A model generated the notes under the pieces. The model searched no databases. It was given only the letters and a program-made list of their open reading frames with translations, and was not told the origin of the DNA. A program made the translations under genes and the position numbers. A DNA stretch of 64,000 nucleotides from Streptomyces sp. NBC_00775. Lineage in GTDB: Bacteria; Actinomycetota; Actinomycetes; Streptomycetales; Streptomycetaceae. Below, one piece after another: positions 17,138 through 26,011 of this stretch (within the stretch, counting starts at the first letter, position 1; every line of letters starts with the position of its first letter). The stretch spans positions 10,106,001 through 10,170,000 of the forward strand of contig NZ_CP108938.1 in NCBI RefSeq assembly GCF_036347135.1, in the 5' to 3' direction.

Positions 17138-18157
17138 TCAGTGCCGCGGCGAAAGGTCGTTCACCAGCACCGCCGCCCCCTCGAAGCGGCCCGCCGCGAG
17201 GTCCTTCAGGGCCTGCTGGGCCCCGGACAGCGGATAGGTGTGCGTCGTGGCGTGTACGCCGTACCGCGCCGCGAGCGTCAGAAAGTCCCGGCCGTCCTCG
17301 CGGGTGTTGGAGGTGACGCTGCGCAGCTCTTTCTCGTAGAACAGCTCGCGCTCGTAGCGCAGGGGCGGGGTGTCGCTCAGGTGGATCCCCGCGACCGACA
17401 GGACCCCGCCCCGGTCGAGCGCCCGCAACGCCACCGGGACGAGGTCACCGACCGGCGCGAACAGGATGGCGCTGTCCAGCGGCTCGGGCGGCTCGTCGTA
17501 CGCCCCGCGGGCGGACGCGGCGCCGAGCTCCAGCGCCAGCCGCCGGGCGGCCGGGTCACGGGTCAGGACGTGCACGGTGGCGTCCTGCGCCACGGCGAGC
17601 TGTGCGCACAGGTGGGCGCTGCCGCCGAAGCCGTACAGCCCGAGCCGCCCGCCCGGCGGCAGCGAGGCCCTCAGCAGCGCGCGGTAGCCGATGATGCCCG
17701 CGCACAGCAGCGGGGCCAGGGCGACGTCGTCCACATCGGCGGGCAGCCGGTAGGCGTAGGCGGCCGGAACGGTCGTGTACTCCGCATAGCCGCCGTCGGC
17801 GTCCCAGCCCGTGTACTCGGAGGCCGGGCACAGATTCTCGGACCCGCGCACGCAGTACCGGCAGGTGCCGTCCGTACGACGCAGCCAGGCGACGCCCACC
17901 CGGTCGCCGAGGGCGAACCCGCTCACGTCCTCCCCCGTGCCCGCGACCACGCCGACGACCTCGTGCCCCGGCGTCACCCCCGGCCGGCGCACGGGCAGGT
18001 CGCCCTCGGCGACGTGCAGGTCGGTGCGGCACACCCCGCAGGCGCGGACATGCACGAGGAGCTCGTCGGATCGGGGTACCGGCACCGGCTTCTCGACGAA
18101 GCGCAGCGGATTCCCGTCGATCGGCCCAGGCCGGGCCACTTCCCACGCCTGCATCAT
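17138..18157 (-). CDS. Zinc-dependent alcohol dehydrogenase
   Basis: This 339-residue medium-chain dehydrogenase has the catalytic zinc ligands in CGVCRTDLH (Cys) and PGHEVVG (His). The structural-zinc loop is [16 protein letters not shown]. That loop holds three cysteines; the first usual Cys appears replaced by Asp or Thr. The NAD(P) fold has [16 protein letters not shown]. It oxidises alcohols or reduces aldehydes in the cytoplasm; the substrate is unknown. Two adjacent ATGs (18157, 18154) follow GGACGG. It resembles the AdhA/AdhP branch common in actinobacteria. Confidence 0.9.
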   Translation of the reverse strand: MMQAWEVARPGPIDGNPLRFVEKPVPVPRSDELLVHVRACGVCRTDLHVAEGDLPVRRPGVTPGHEVVGVVAGTGEDVSGFALGDRVGVAWLRRTDGTCRYCVRGSENLCPASEYTGWDADGGYAEYTTVPAAYAYRLPADVDDVALAPLLCAGIIGYRALLRASLPPGGRLGLYGFGGSAHLCAQLAVAQDATVHVLTRDPAARRLALELGAASARGAYDEPPEPLDSAILFAPVGDLVPVALRALDRGGVLSVAGIHLSDTPPLRYERELFYEKELRSVTSNTREDGRDFLTLAARYGVHATTHTYPLSGAQQALKDLAAGRFEGAAVLVNDLSPRH

Positions 18158-18299
18158 CGCCCGTCCGTCCCGTCGCGTCGACGACCACCGTGCCCGCCCT
18201 CCAGTGTCGTGCAGGACACCCCGCTCGGCGCGCGGCCCGGTGGAAGGCTGGCTAGCGTGACAGGCGGAACCGTTCACCGAACCGGAGAAGGTCGACGTC

Positions 18300-19094
18300 A
18301 TGGCCGTACAGCCTGAAGGAACGCCCTGTTGGGCGGACGCGATGTTCAGCGATGTCGAGGGAGCGAAGAGTTTCTACGGTGACGTACTCGGCTGGACGTT
18401 CGGCGAATCGTCCTCCGAGTACGGCAACTACACGCAGGCGTACGTGGACGGCAAGGCGGTGGCCGCCGTCGTCCCGCCGATGCCCGGGCAGGAAGGCCAG
18501 TCCGCCTGGTGTCTGTATCTCGCCTCGCCCGACGCCGCCGCGACCGCGACGAAGATCAAGGACAACGGCGGTGAGGTGCTGATGGAGCCGATGCAGGTCG
18601 GCGAGTTCGGCACCATGGCACTGGCCCGCGACCCCGGCGGCGCCGTCTTCGGCGTCTGGCAGGCGGGAACCCACGAAGGCTTCGAGGCGACGGGCGTGCC
18701 CGGCGCGTATGCCTGGGCCGAGGTCTTCACCCGCGAACCCGATAAGTCCGACGTGTTCTTCCCGGCGGTCTTCGGGTACACCGCCAAGCAGATGCAGGAC
18801 GACGCGGTCGACTACCGGATGTACAACCTGGGCGAGGGCACGGTCCTGGGCCGGATGAAGATGACGGACGACTTCCCGCCCGAGGTGCCGTCGTACGTCA
18901 ACCTGTACTTCACCGTCGAGAACTGCGACGCGGCCGTGGCGAAGGCGACCGAGCGCGGCGGCATCCTGCGCTTCGGGCCCATGGACAGCCCGTTCGGCCG
19001 GTTCGCCGCGCTGAGCGACCCGCAGGGCGCGTCGTTCTCCGTCATCGACATGAAGACCACCCAAGGGGACATGCCCAAGACGTCTGACGTGTGA
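18300..19094 (+). CDS. VOC family protein with two glyoxalase-like modules
   Basis: This 264-residue protein consists of two tandem VOC modules. The first (about residues 8-120) opens [26 protein letters not shown] and ends [12 protein letters not shown]. The second (about 133-252) opens [25 protein letters not shown] and ends [14 protein letters not shown]. Such tandem proteins are common in Streptomyces and often annotated as hydroxylase-like, without proven activity. GGAGAAGG precedes the ATG. Confidence 0.9.
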   Translation: MAVQPEGTPCWADAMFSDVEGAKSFYGDVLGWTFGESSSEYGNYTQAYVDGKAVAAVVPPMPGQEGQSAWCLYLASPDAAATATKIKDNGGEVLMEPMQVGEFGTMALARDPGGAVFGVWQAGTHEGFEATGVPGAYAWAEVFTREPDKSDVFFPAVFGYTAKQMQDDAVDYRMYNLGEGTVLGRMKMTDDFPPEVPSYVNLYFTVENCDAAVAKATERGGILRFGPMDSPFGRFAALSDPQGASFSVIDMKTTQGDMPKTSDV

Positions 19095-19205
19095 GGCATT
19101 CCCGCACGAGGGCAACCGCGTGGATGCGGTGCTCGTCCCACCTTGTGGCCGTGCCGCCTTCGGGTGGCCGGATCCCCCACCAGGACGGCGAGCGAAAGAG
19201 ACCGC

Positions 19206-20204
19206 ATGCTCCGCATTCACTTCACCTCGCACGATCTGCAGAACATTCGCGTGGCCCGGCAACCCGATCCGCTGTGGGAACTGATCTGCAGCGTCTGCCG
19301 GCTGGAAACCGGGGAGGGTCCGCTCGACTTCGGACAGTGGCGGCGCTCGGCCCGTGACCGGCTCTCCAGGGACGCGGTCGCGGGCCGCGCGCTGCGCCCG
19401 CTGCGGGCACTGATCCCCACGGCCGGCTACATCCCGGACTTCCTCACCCCGCCGGTCACCGGCGCGGGTCTGCCCGCCGCTCTCGACCAACTGCGCAGCA
19501 CCCCTCGCCCACGGCTGGTCCGCGAACTGACGCGGCTGGCCGACTCGCGCCCGCTGCCGAACTGGACGACCTCACTGGGCAGACCCGGCAGCGACGCCCT
19601 CAAGTCCCTGGCGGGAGCCCTCGGCGGCTACTTCCGCGCGCTGCTGGAACCGTACTGGGCACACATCCGCACGGCGGTTGGCAACGATGTCGACCTGCGC
19701 TCCCGGGCCCTCCTCGACGGCGGCACCGGGGCGCTCCTCGACGGACTGCGCCCGCTGGCCCGCTGGAACGCTCCCGTGCTCGAAGTGGACTACCCCACCG
19801 AGCGCGATCTGTATCTGGAGGGCCGCGGCCTGCTCCTCGTCCCGTCCTACTTCTGCTGGCGCCGGCCGACCGCGCTGGCCGACCCGGGCCTCGATCCGGT
19901 GCTCGTCTACCCGGTCGAGAAGGCGCCCCTCGCCCTCGCGCGCGGCACGGACGACGGGCTCGAACGCCTGCTCGGGCGTACCAGGACCGCCGTACTGACC
20001 GAGGTGGCGGGCCGCGGCGCGCGCACCACCTCCGAAGTGGCCGAGGCCGTCGGGATAGCGCTGCCCAGCGTCAGCTACCAGCTCGGCGTCCTGCGCGACG
20101 GGGGACTGGTGGCCAGCCACCGCGACGGCAAGTACGTCCTGCACACGGCCACCCCGCTGGGCCGGCGACTCCTCGGCGCGGGCAGCTTCTCCGGGGCCCG
20201 GTGA
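19206..20204 (+). CDS. ArsR-type transcriptional regulator with long N-terminal domain
   Basis: This 332-residue protein has a winged helix-turn-helix at the C-terminus (about residues 255-325: RTAVLTEVAGRGARTTSEVAEAVGIALPSVSYQLGVLRDGGLVASHRDGKYVLH). A long N-terminal domain of unknown ligand begins MLRIHFTSHDLQNIRVARQPDPLWEL, a signature shared by many Streptomyces regulators. No metal-binding cysteine cluster of classical ArsR is seen. It probably controls genes elsewhere or itself. The start is chosen at the conserved MLRIHFT. Confidence 0.88.
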   Translation: MLRIHFTSHDLQNIRVARQPDPLWELICSVCRLETGEGPLDFGQWRRSARDRLSRDAVAGRALRPLRALIPTAGYIPDFLTPPVTGAGLPAALDQLRSTPRPRLVRELTRLADSRPLPNWTTSLGRPGSDALKSLAGALGGYFRALLEPYWAHIRTAVGNDVDLRSRALLDGGTGALLDGLRPLARWNAPVLEVDYPTERDLYLEGRGLLLVPSYFCWRRPTALADPGLDPVLVYPVEKAPLALARGTDDGLERLLGRTRTAVLTEVAGRGARTTSEVAEAVGIALPSVSYQLGVLRDGGLVASHRDGKYVLHTATPLGRRLLGAGSFSGAR

Positions 20205-20249
20205 GCCCGCGGCGCGGGGCCCCGGCCGGACCGTGGCATGATCGGGGCC

Positions 20250-20936
20250 ATGCCTGAACGCGTTGTGGCCGCCTGTGACGGGGCTTCGAAGGGAAACCCG
20301 GGACCCGCCGGATGGGCCTGGGTCGTCGCCGACGGGGACGAGAGTCCCACCCGCTGGGAGGCCGGCCCGCTGGGCACGGCGACCAACAACGTCGCCGAAC
20401 TCACCGCGCTGGAGCGGCTGTTGACGGCGATCGCCCCGGATGTGCCGCTGGAGATCCGGATGGACTCCCAGTACGCCATGAAGGCCGTCACGACCTGGCT
20501 GCCGGGCTGGAAGCGCAAGGGCTGGAAGACGGCCGCGGGCAAGCCCGTCGCCAACCAGGAACTGGTCGCCCGCATCGACGAGCTCCTCGACGGCCGCACC
20601 GTGGAGTTCCGCTACGTCCCCGCGCACCAGGTCGACGGCGACCGGCTCAACGACTTCGCCGACCGCGCCGCGAGCCAGGCCGCGATCGTCCAGCAGCCCG
20701 CGGGCAGCGAGCTCGGCTCTCCGGAGCCGCCGTCCTCTCCCGACACGCCTGCCCCCGCCCGCCGCCGTACGACCACGAAGACGGCGCGGCAGAGCACATC
20801 GAGCCGCACCATCAAGGCGAAGTTCCCGGGCCGGTGCCTGTGCGGCCGCTCGTATGCGGCGGGTGAGTCGATCGCCAAGCTCGGCCAGGGGTGGGGGCAC
20901 CCGGAGTGCCGTACCGCCGAGACGAGCAACGCGTAG
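20250..20936 (+). CDS. rnhA: Ribonuclease HI with C-terminal zinc-binding extension
   Basis: This 228-residue enzyme cleaves RNA in RNA-DNA hybrids. The RNase H fold fills about residues 1-145. Its four acidic residues lie in ACDGASKGNPGPAGWAW (Asp), NNVAELTALERLL (Glu), MDSQYAMKAV (Asp) and the final DRLNDFADRAA (Asp). A Pro/Thr/Arg-rich linker leads to RCLCGRSYAAGES and HPEC at the C-terminus, a four-Cys/His arrangement that may bind zinc. GGGG before the second ATG favours this start over 20238. Confidence 0.9.
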   Translation: MPERVVAACDGASKGNPGPAGWAWVVADGDESPTRWEAGPLGTATNNVAELTALERLLTAIAPDVPLEIRMDSQYAMKAVTTWLPGWKRKGWKTAAGKPVANQELVARIDELLDGRTVEFRYVPAHQVDGDRLNDFADRAASQAAIVQQPAGSELGSPEPPSSPDTPAPARRRTTTKTARQSTSSRTIKAKFPGRCLCGRSYAAGESIAKLGQGWGHPECRTAETSNA

Positions 20937-20966
20937 GCGGCCTTCGGATCAGGGGTTTCCGGAGCT

Positions 20967-21587
20967 TCAGGGGACTTCCCGAAGAGGTGCGCCGACGGCC
21001 AGGCCGTCGTCGAGCTTGGCGACGATCTGTGCGGCGAGCGCGGAGGGGAAGTCCCGTTCCGTCCACGGCCCGACGAGGCTCAGGAATCCGGCCAGCGCGC
21101 TCCGCACGGTGTCGAGCAGCACCGGAAGTTCGCTCAGGGGCAGTTCGACCCCAGTGCCGTCCGGGCGTTCCGCGTCCGGCCGGAGCCGGGCGAGCGAGCC
21201 GGAGTGCTCCACGCCCGGCGCGGGGTCGTGGCCGAGCCAGGGCGTCTTGCCGTCCAGCAGACCCAGCCAGTCCCGCCAGTTCTCGAGACCGAAGCAGCAC
21301 CCCGGCGACACGGTGATTCCGGTGGCGGTGTCCCTGAGCCGCAGGCCGCCCGGAGCGATGACGGACTCGACCGACACCAGGCGGCGAAGCAACGCGAGGC
21401 CGTCCTGGGGGCCGGGGTCATCGCGTGTGTGCTGCGTCTTGTTGTAGCCGGCCAGGACCGCCATGGCGGTGCCGACCTCCAGCGGCGACAGGTCGCCGGA
21501 GAGGGCGAGCAAGCGGTCCGCGGGCTGTTCGGCGGTGGGCCACAGAGTGAAGTCGGTGGCTTCGTAGGTCTCCAGTACGGCGTCCAT
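20967..21587 (-). CDS. Conserved hypothetical protein
   Basis: This 206-residue protein (MDAVLETYEATDFTLWPTAEQP) has no membrane segment or signal peptide and no motif I recognise. It is acidic, with GLENWRDWLGLLDGKTPWLGHDPAPGVEH in the middle and a helical C-terminus (LPVLLDTVRSALAGFLSLVGPWTERDF). The pattern suggests a small alpha/beta accessory or immunity-like protein, but that is only impression. The start at 21587 follows GAGAGG; an upstream ATG at 21605 would add six residues. Confidence 0.7.
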   Translation of the reverse strand: MDAVLETYEATDFTLWPTAEQPADRLLALSGDLSPLEVGTAMAVLAGYNKTQHTRDDPGPQDGLALLRRLVSVESVIAPGGLRLRDTATGITVSPGCCFGLENWRDWLGLLDGKTPWLGHDPAPGVEHSGSLARLRPDAERPDGTGVELPLSELPVLLDTVRSALAGFLSLVGPWTERDFPSALAAQIVAKLDDGLAVGAPLREVP

Positions 21588-21697
21588 GATCAGCACGCCT
21601 CTCATCCTGCCGATCGGCCCGGCTGAGCGCCGCTCCTTTTCCGCGGGTCGCGGAGGCCCCTGGTGCGAGGATCCTCCGCGACCGGAGCCGGTCCTGA

Positions 21698-22522
21698 TCA
21701 GGCGGTGTCGAACGTGTAGTACGCGGTGTGATCCAGCAGATCCGCCGGCCGCACGTCGTTCCACGGCTTCATCGTGTCGTTGAGGTCGACGACGTCGGGG
21801 GTACCGGCGAGGGGCAGATAGCCGGAGTCGGGGTGGCGGCGCTGCCAGTCGGCCCACAGCTTGTCTATGTAGGCGTGGTGGAGCCAGAAGACCGGGTCGT
21901 TGGGGGAGACACCGGTGGCCATCTGACCGCCCACCCAGACGTGGACGCGGTTGTGCAGATTGACGCCCCGCCAGCCTTCGAGGTGATTGCGGAAGCCGTC
22001 CGAGGAACTGTTCCACGGCGCCATGTCGTACGTCGCCATGGCGAGCACGGACTCCACCTCGGCGCGGGTCGGCAGCTCCCGGGTGCTGGCACCGAGCGAT
22101 CTGCGCAGGTACGTACGGCTGTCGACACGTACGTTGACCGGCCAGTTGCCCGACGCGGCCGCGAACGGGCCGTCCATCACCCGGCCGTCCAGGCTGCGCC
22201 CGGTGCCGCCGAGGAAGTCGGGCGCCCACAGGGACGAGCGCGCCGTGCGGTCGGTGCTCCAGTCCCAGTACGGCAGCGCGACGGAGGAGTCGACGGACTG
22301 CAGGGCCTGCTCGAACTCGAGGAGGAATCTGCGGTGCCAGGGCAGGAACGACGGTGAACGGTGACCCGTCCGCTCGCCGCTGTCGGTGTCACCCATGATG
22401 AAGGCGTTGTGCGTGGTGACGAAGGCGTCGTACCGGCCACTGCGCTTGAGCTGCACGAGCGCGTCGACGAAACGCCGCTTCTCGTCGGCACTCAGGCTCG
22501 CCTGGTTCTTGCGTACGGTCAT
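21698..22522 (-). CDS. melC2: Tyrosinase
   Basis: This 274-residue type-3 copper enzyme oxidises tyrosine and diphenols to quinones, leading to melanin. All copper ligands are visible: CuA His38 (THNAFIMG), His54 and His63 (GHRSPSFLPWHRRF), and CuB histidines in NLHNRVHVWVGG and DPVFWLHHAYIDKLW. Length and numbering match Streptomyces MelC2. It lacks its own signal peptide and is exported bound to MelC1, encoded 33 bases upstream. The two genes form the mel operon. Confidence 0.97.
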   Translation of the reverse strand: MTVRKNQASLSADEKRRFVDALVQLKRSGRYDAFVTTHNAFIMGDTDSGERTGHRSPSFLPWHRRFLLEFEQALQSVDSSVALPYWDWSTDRTARSSLWAPDFLGGTGRSLDGRVMDGPFAAASGNWPVNVRVDSRTYLRRSLGASTRELPTRAEVESVLAMATYDMAPWNSSSDGFRNHLEGWRGVNLHNRVHVWVGGQMATGVSPNDPVFWLHHAYIDKLWADWQRRHPDSGYLPLAGTPDVVDLNDTMKPWNDVRPADLLDHTAYYTFDTA

Positions 22523-22555
22523 GTGCGGGACTCCACGATCTGCTTGCGGGGTGGG

Positions 22556-22924
22556 TCAGTTGGTGTGGAAGGGGACGAGCGGGGCCCCTTGCAGCTCCAC
22601 GACCGCGGCGCGGGCGGCGGCGCGCGGGGTGGGTACGGGGTCGTAGTGGCTGACGACGCTGATCCAGCTGCCGTCGGCGTTCTGCATCACGTGCAGCTCC
22701 ACGCCGTCGATGAACACGGAGTATGTGGCGCCGTGGTGGTGACCGCCCCCGCTGTCGGGCCGGCCTTCTATTCGGCGGCCTCGGTAGACCTCGTCGAAGG
22801 GGTCGGGCCCGCCGTGGTGGTGTTCGGCGGCGGACGCCGCGGGTGCGGCGACGGCCTGGGTTCCGGCCGCGACGGCCAGGGCGGCCGCGGCCCCGAGGGC
22901 ACGGCGACGAGTGAGTTCCGGCAT
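22556..22924 (-). CDS. melC1: Tyrosinase copper chaperone and export partner
   Basis: This 122-residue protein is the caddie protein that loads copper into tyrosinase and carries it through the Tat pathway. A twin-arginine signal ([21 protein letters not shown]) is followed by the His-rich stretch [11 protein letters not shown] and the characteristic YRGRRIEG...[13 protein letters not shown] core with the conserved pattern [27 protein letters not shown] strong GGAGGT site precedes the ATG. First gene of the mel operon. Confidence 0.96.
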   Translation of the reverse strand: MPELTRRRALGAAAALAVAAGTQAVAAPAASAAEHHHGGPDPFDEVYRGRRIEGRPDSGGGHHHGATYSVFIDGVELHVMQNADGSWISVVSHYDPVPTPRAAARAAVVELQGAPLVPFHTN

Positions 22925-23028
22925 GCGGAGACCTCCAGTGATCAGCTCTGTTGACGACTCGTCATGCCTATCGGGTCCTCAAAGAGCGGGAGAAATCGCC
23001 GAATGTCGGTTGGCTGTGATCCGGACAA

Positions 23029-23199
23029 TTAAGCAAATGTCGTGCAAGGTTGAACGAAGATGATCTTGCTGTCGGAGGGGTTCGCGGGCCGCCGGAGGGT
23101 GAAATTCCTCCCGTTGAGCGGCCCGCTGTCGATGATCTTGCTGGGGTGGCCCGCGGTGAGTGGCGCGGCTCACGCCCGCAAGGTGACGTGAACTCCCAC
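23029..23199 (-). other. Mini-ORF with strong ribosome site upstream of melC1, interrupted by TGA
   Basis: On the minus strand AGGAGGT lies 6 bases before GTG (23199), which opens the nine-residue peptide MGVHVTLRA ending in TGA at 23170-23172. The same frame then reads on without stops for 46 codons to a TAA at 23029-23031, including GHPSKIIDSGPLNGRNFTLR and NPSDSKIIFVQPC. This could be a leader peptide for the mel operon or a small gene broken by a nonsense codon. The ribosome site is too good to ignore. Confidence 0.45.
23059..23143. repeat. 13-base direct repeats flanking a stem-loop
   Basis: GATGATCTTGCTG occurs at 23059-23071 and again at 23131-23143. Between them CGGGCCGC (23085-23092) pairs with GCGGCCCG (23118-23125), and an inner CGGAGG/CCTCC match extends the stem. 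The structure lies in the ~340-bp gap between melC1 and the FAD monooxygenase and inside the interrupted mini-ORF. It could be a regulatory RNA element; the rest of the gap shows nothing recognisable. Confidence 0.5.
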
Positions 23200-23262
23200 G
23201 GTGATACCTCCTGCTACTCTTCGTGATCAATTGACCGCTTTGTGCAACAAAGGGGAGTGCGC

Positions 23263-24465
23263 GTGAAGATCGCGTGCGTCGGTGGCGGACCCGCAAGCCT
23301 GTACTTCTCGATCCTGATGAAGCGCCAGGACCCGTCCCATGACATCGCCGTCTACGAGCGGAACCCGGCCGGATCCACCTATGGCTGGGGGGTGACCTAT
23401 TGGTCGGGCCTGCTCGACAAACTGCACGAGGGCGACCCCGAGTCCGCGCTCGCCGTCAGCGAGAACTCGGTCCGCTGGAGCGACGGGGTGGCCCACGTCG
23501 GCGACCGGACGACGGTCCACCACGGTGACGAGGGATTCGGCATCGGACGTCGGCGGATGCTCGACCTGCTCGCCGAGCGTGCCGCATCGCTCGGCGTACG
23601 CGTCGAGTTCGAGCACGAGGTCACGCCCGGCCGACTGCCCGACGCGGACCTCGTCGTCGCCGGCGACGGGGTGAACAGCGCGCTGCGCGAGCGTCACGCC
23701 GACCACTTCGGCAGCGAGATCACGCTGGGCCGCAACATCTACATCTGGCTCGGCACGACGAAGGTCTTCGACTCCTTCACCTTCTCGTTCGTGGAGACGG
23801 ACCACGGCTGGATCTGGTGTTACGCCTACCGGTTCAGCGACGACCACAGCACCCTCGTCGTCGAATGCTCCCCGGAGACCTGGACCGGCCTCGGGCTCGA
23901 CCGGGCGGGCGAGGCCGACGGGCTGGCCCTGCTGGAGAAGCTCTTCGCCGACCTGCTGGACGGACACGGGCTGATCGGCAGGGCGCAGGCCGACGGCAGC
24001 GCGCAGTGGCTCAACTTCCGCACCCTGACCAACCGGACCTGGCACCGCGGCAACCTCGTCCTGCTCGGCGACGCCGCCCACACCACGCACTACTCGATCG
24101 GCGCGGGCACCACCCTCGCCCTGGAGGACGCCATCTCCCTGGCCGGAGCGCTGCGCGACCATCAGGAACTGGAGTCCGCGCTCGCCCACTACGAGCGGGA
24201 ACGCAGATCCGCGCTCCTGTCGGTCCAGAGCGCGGCCCGGCACAGCGCCCAGTGGTACGAGAATCTCCCGCGCTACATCCGTCTCCCGCCGGCGCAGATG
24301 TTCGCCCTGCTCGGCCAGCGGCACTCACCGCTGCTCCCGTACATCCCGCCGCAGCTGTACTACCGGATCGACCGCGCGGCCGGACAGCTGGAGGCGCTGC
24401 GCCGGTTCAAGCGCTGGCTGGGGCCCCGGGTGGCCCGCACGGTGCAGGCCCGCTCCCACCGGTAG
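23263..24465 (+). CDS. FAD-dependent aromatic monooxygenase
   Basis: This 400-residue flavoprotein hydroxylase has a Rossmann start KIACVGGGPASLYFSILMK, the DG motif VVAGDGVNSALRERH and the GD motif LVLLGDAAHTTHYSIGAGTTLALEDA. The opening pattern (YERNPAGSTYGWGVTYW) resembles the flavin part of salicylyl-CoA 5-hydroxylase and anthraniloyl-CoA monooxygenase rather than generic hydroxylases, so an aryl-CoA substrate is possible. The GTG start at 23263 has GGGGAG 5 bases upstream. It is monocistronic, followed by the MFS operon operator. Confidence 0.88.
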   Translation: MKIACVGGGPASLYFSILMKRQDPSHDIAVYERNPAGSTYGWGVTYWSGLLDKLHEGDPESALAVSENSVRWSDGVAHVGDRTTVHHGDEGFGIGRRRMLDLLAERAASLGVRVEFEHEVTPGRLPDADLVVAGDGVNSALRERHADHFGSEITLGRNIYIWLGTTKVFDSFTFSFVETDHGWIWCYAYRFSDDHSTLVVECSPETWTGLGLDRAGEADGLALLEKLFADLLDGHGLIGRAQADGSAQWLNFRTLTNRTWHRGNLVLLGDAAHTTHYSIGAGTTLALEDAISLAGALRDHQELESALAHYERERRSALLSVQSAARHSAQWYENLPRYIRLPPAQMFALLGQRHSPLLPYIPPQLYYRIDRAAGQLEALRRFKRWLGPRVARTVQARSHR

Positions 24466-24494
24466 CAACCTGGCGATATGTCGGCGGCACATTG

Positions 24495-24535
24495 GGTGAA
24501 TGGTGATTCACCGGTATGGTGAATCACCATTCACC
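24495..24535. promoter_or_regulatory. Large perfect inverted repeat, TetR-type double operator
   Basis: GGTGAATGGTGATTCACC, spacer GGTAT, GGTGAATCACCATTCACC gives two perfectly complementary 18-base arms. Each arm is itself a 6-6-6 palindrome (GGTGAA...TTCACC), so there are two tandem dimer sites inside one larger symmetry. It ends 30 bases before the MFS start. The TetR gene at the end of the same operon is the likely binder. Confidence 0.88.
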
Positions 24536-24565
24536 TTCTTTTTCGCGTCGACTTCAGGAGTGTTC

Positions 24566-26011
24566 ATGGCGGCCCTGCGCGATCGGCTGGCGGTCCCTGT
24601 CCTGGCGTTCGGCGGGATTCTCATGGCCGTCATGCAGACGGTGGTGGTGCCCCTCCTCCCGGATCTGCCCCGGCTGACGGGCGCCTCGGCGAGCACGGTC
24701 TCCTGGATGGTGACGGCGACACTGCTGTCCGGAGCGGTGCTGACGCCGGTGCTGGGCCGCGCGGGAGACATGTACGGCAAGCGGCGCGTGCTGCTGATGG
24801 CCCTCGGGATGATGACGGTGGGCTCGCTCGTGTGTGCCCTCACGTCGGACATCCGTCTGCTCATCGCGGCGCGGGCCCTGCAGGGCGCGGCCGCCGCCGT
24901 CGTACCGCTGTCGATCAGCATCCTGCGGGACGAACTGCCGCCGGAGCGCACGGGTTCCGCCGTCGCGCTGATGAGCTCCACCGTGGGGATCGGCGCCGCG
25001 CTCGGTCTGCCGCTCGCCGCGCTGATCGTCCAGTACGCCAACTGGCACGTCATGTTCTGGGCGACGACCGCGCTCGGCGCCTGCGGACTGACGCTGGCCT
25101 GGTGGGCGGTGCGCGAGTCGCCCGTACGCGAGCCGGGCCGCTTCGACACGACGGGCGCGCTGGGCCTGGCCGCGGGTCTCATATGCCTGCTGCTGGGGGT
25201 GTCCCAGGGCGGTACGTGGGGCTGGACCAGCCCCCGGATCCTGGGCCTGCTCGTGGCCTGCGTGGTCGTCCTGGCCCTGTGGTGGGTGCAGCAGCGGCGT
25301 GCCGAGCGCCCCCTGGTCGACCTGAAGCTGGCCGCCCGCCCGCGGGTCGCCCTGCCGCACATCGCCGCGCTCCTGACCGGATTCGCCTTCTACGGCAACT
25401 CGCTGGTGACGGCGCAACTGGTGCAGGCGCCGGAAGCGACCGGCTACGGGCTCGGACTCTCCATCGTGGCGACGGGCGTGTGCCTGCTGCCCGGCGGAGT
25501 GACCATGCTGCTGCTGTCGCCCGTGTCGGCGCGCATCTCGGCGGCCCGCGGTCCGCGCGTGACGCTGGCCATCGGGGCCGCGATCATCGCCTTCGGCTAT
25601 GTCATCCGCATCGCGGACAGCCGCGACCTGTGGGTGATCATCGTGGGCTCGACCGTCTGCGCGACGGGCACGACCTTCGCGTACTCGGCCCTCCCCACCT
25701 TCATCCTGCGCGCCGTTCCCCCCGGGCAGACCGCGTCCGCCAACGGCGTCAACGTCCTGATGCGCACCATCGGACAGGCCGTGTGCAGCGCCGCCGTCGC
25801 CGCCGTACTCGTCCACCACACGAGCCTGATCGGTGGCGCCCCGGTGCCCACGCTGCACGGCTATCTGCTGGCCTTCGCCATGGCGGGTACGGTCGCACTG
25901 GTGGCCTGCGCCGCCGCCCTCGCCATACCCGCCGACCCCGCCTCAAGCGACACCCGGCGCGCCCGCCGCCGTACGGCTGCGCCCCGCGACGAAGCCCTCG
26001 AAGGAGCATGA
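24566..26011 (+). CDS. MFS drug efflux transporter (DHA2-like)
   Basis: This 481-residue membrane protein has about 14 hydrophobic helices. The MFS signature GRAGDMYGKRRVLLMALGMM follows helix 2, and the antiporter motif C region GIGAALGLPLAALI is in helix 5. It would export a drug or metabolite in exchange for protons. CAGGAG precedes the ATG. Its TGA overlaps the ATG of the TetR gene, so transporter and regulator are translated together. Expression is probably controlled through the 41-base inverted repeat upstream. Confidence 0.92.
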   Translation: MAALRDRLAVPVLAFGGILMAVMQTVVVPLLPDLPRLTGASASTVSWMVTATLLSGAVLTPVLGRAGDMYGKRRVLLMALGMMTVGSLVCALTSDIRLLIAARALQGAAAAVVPLSISILRDELPPERTGSAVALMSSTVGIGAALGLPLAALIVQYANWHVMFWATTALGACGLTLAWWAVRESPVREPGRFDTTGALGLAAGLICLLLGVSQGGTWGWTSPRILGLLVACVVVLALWWVQQRRAERPLVDLKLAARPRVALPHIAALLTGFAFYGNSLVTAQLVQAPEATGYGLGLSIVATGVCLLPGGVTMLLLSPVSARISAARGPRVTLAIGAAIIAFGYVIRIADSRDLWVIIVGSTVCATGTTFAYSALPTFILRAVPPGQTASANGVNVLMRTIGQAVCSAAVAAVLVHHTSLIGGAPVPTLHGYLLAFAMAGTVALVACAAALAIPADPASSDTRRARRRTAAPRDEALEGA

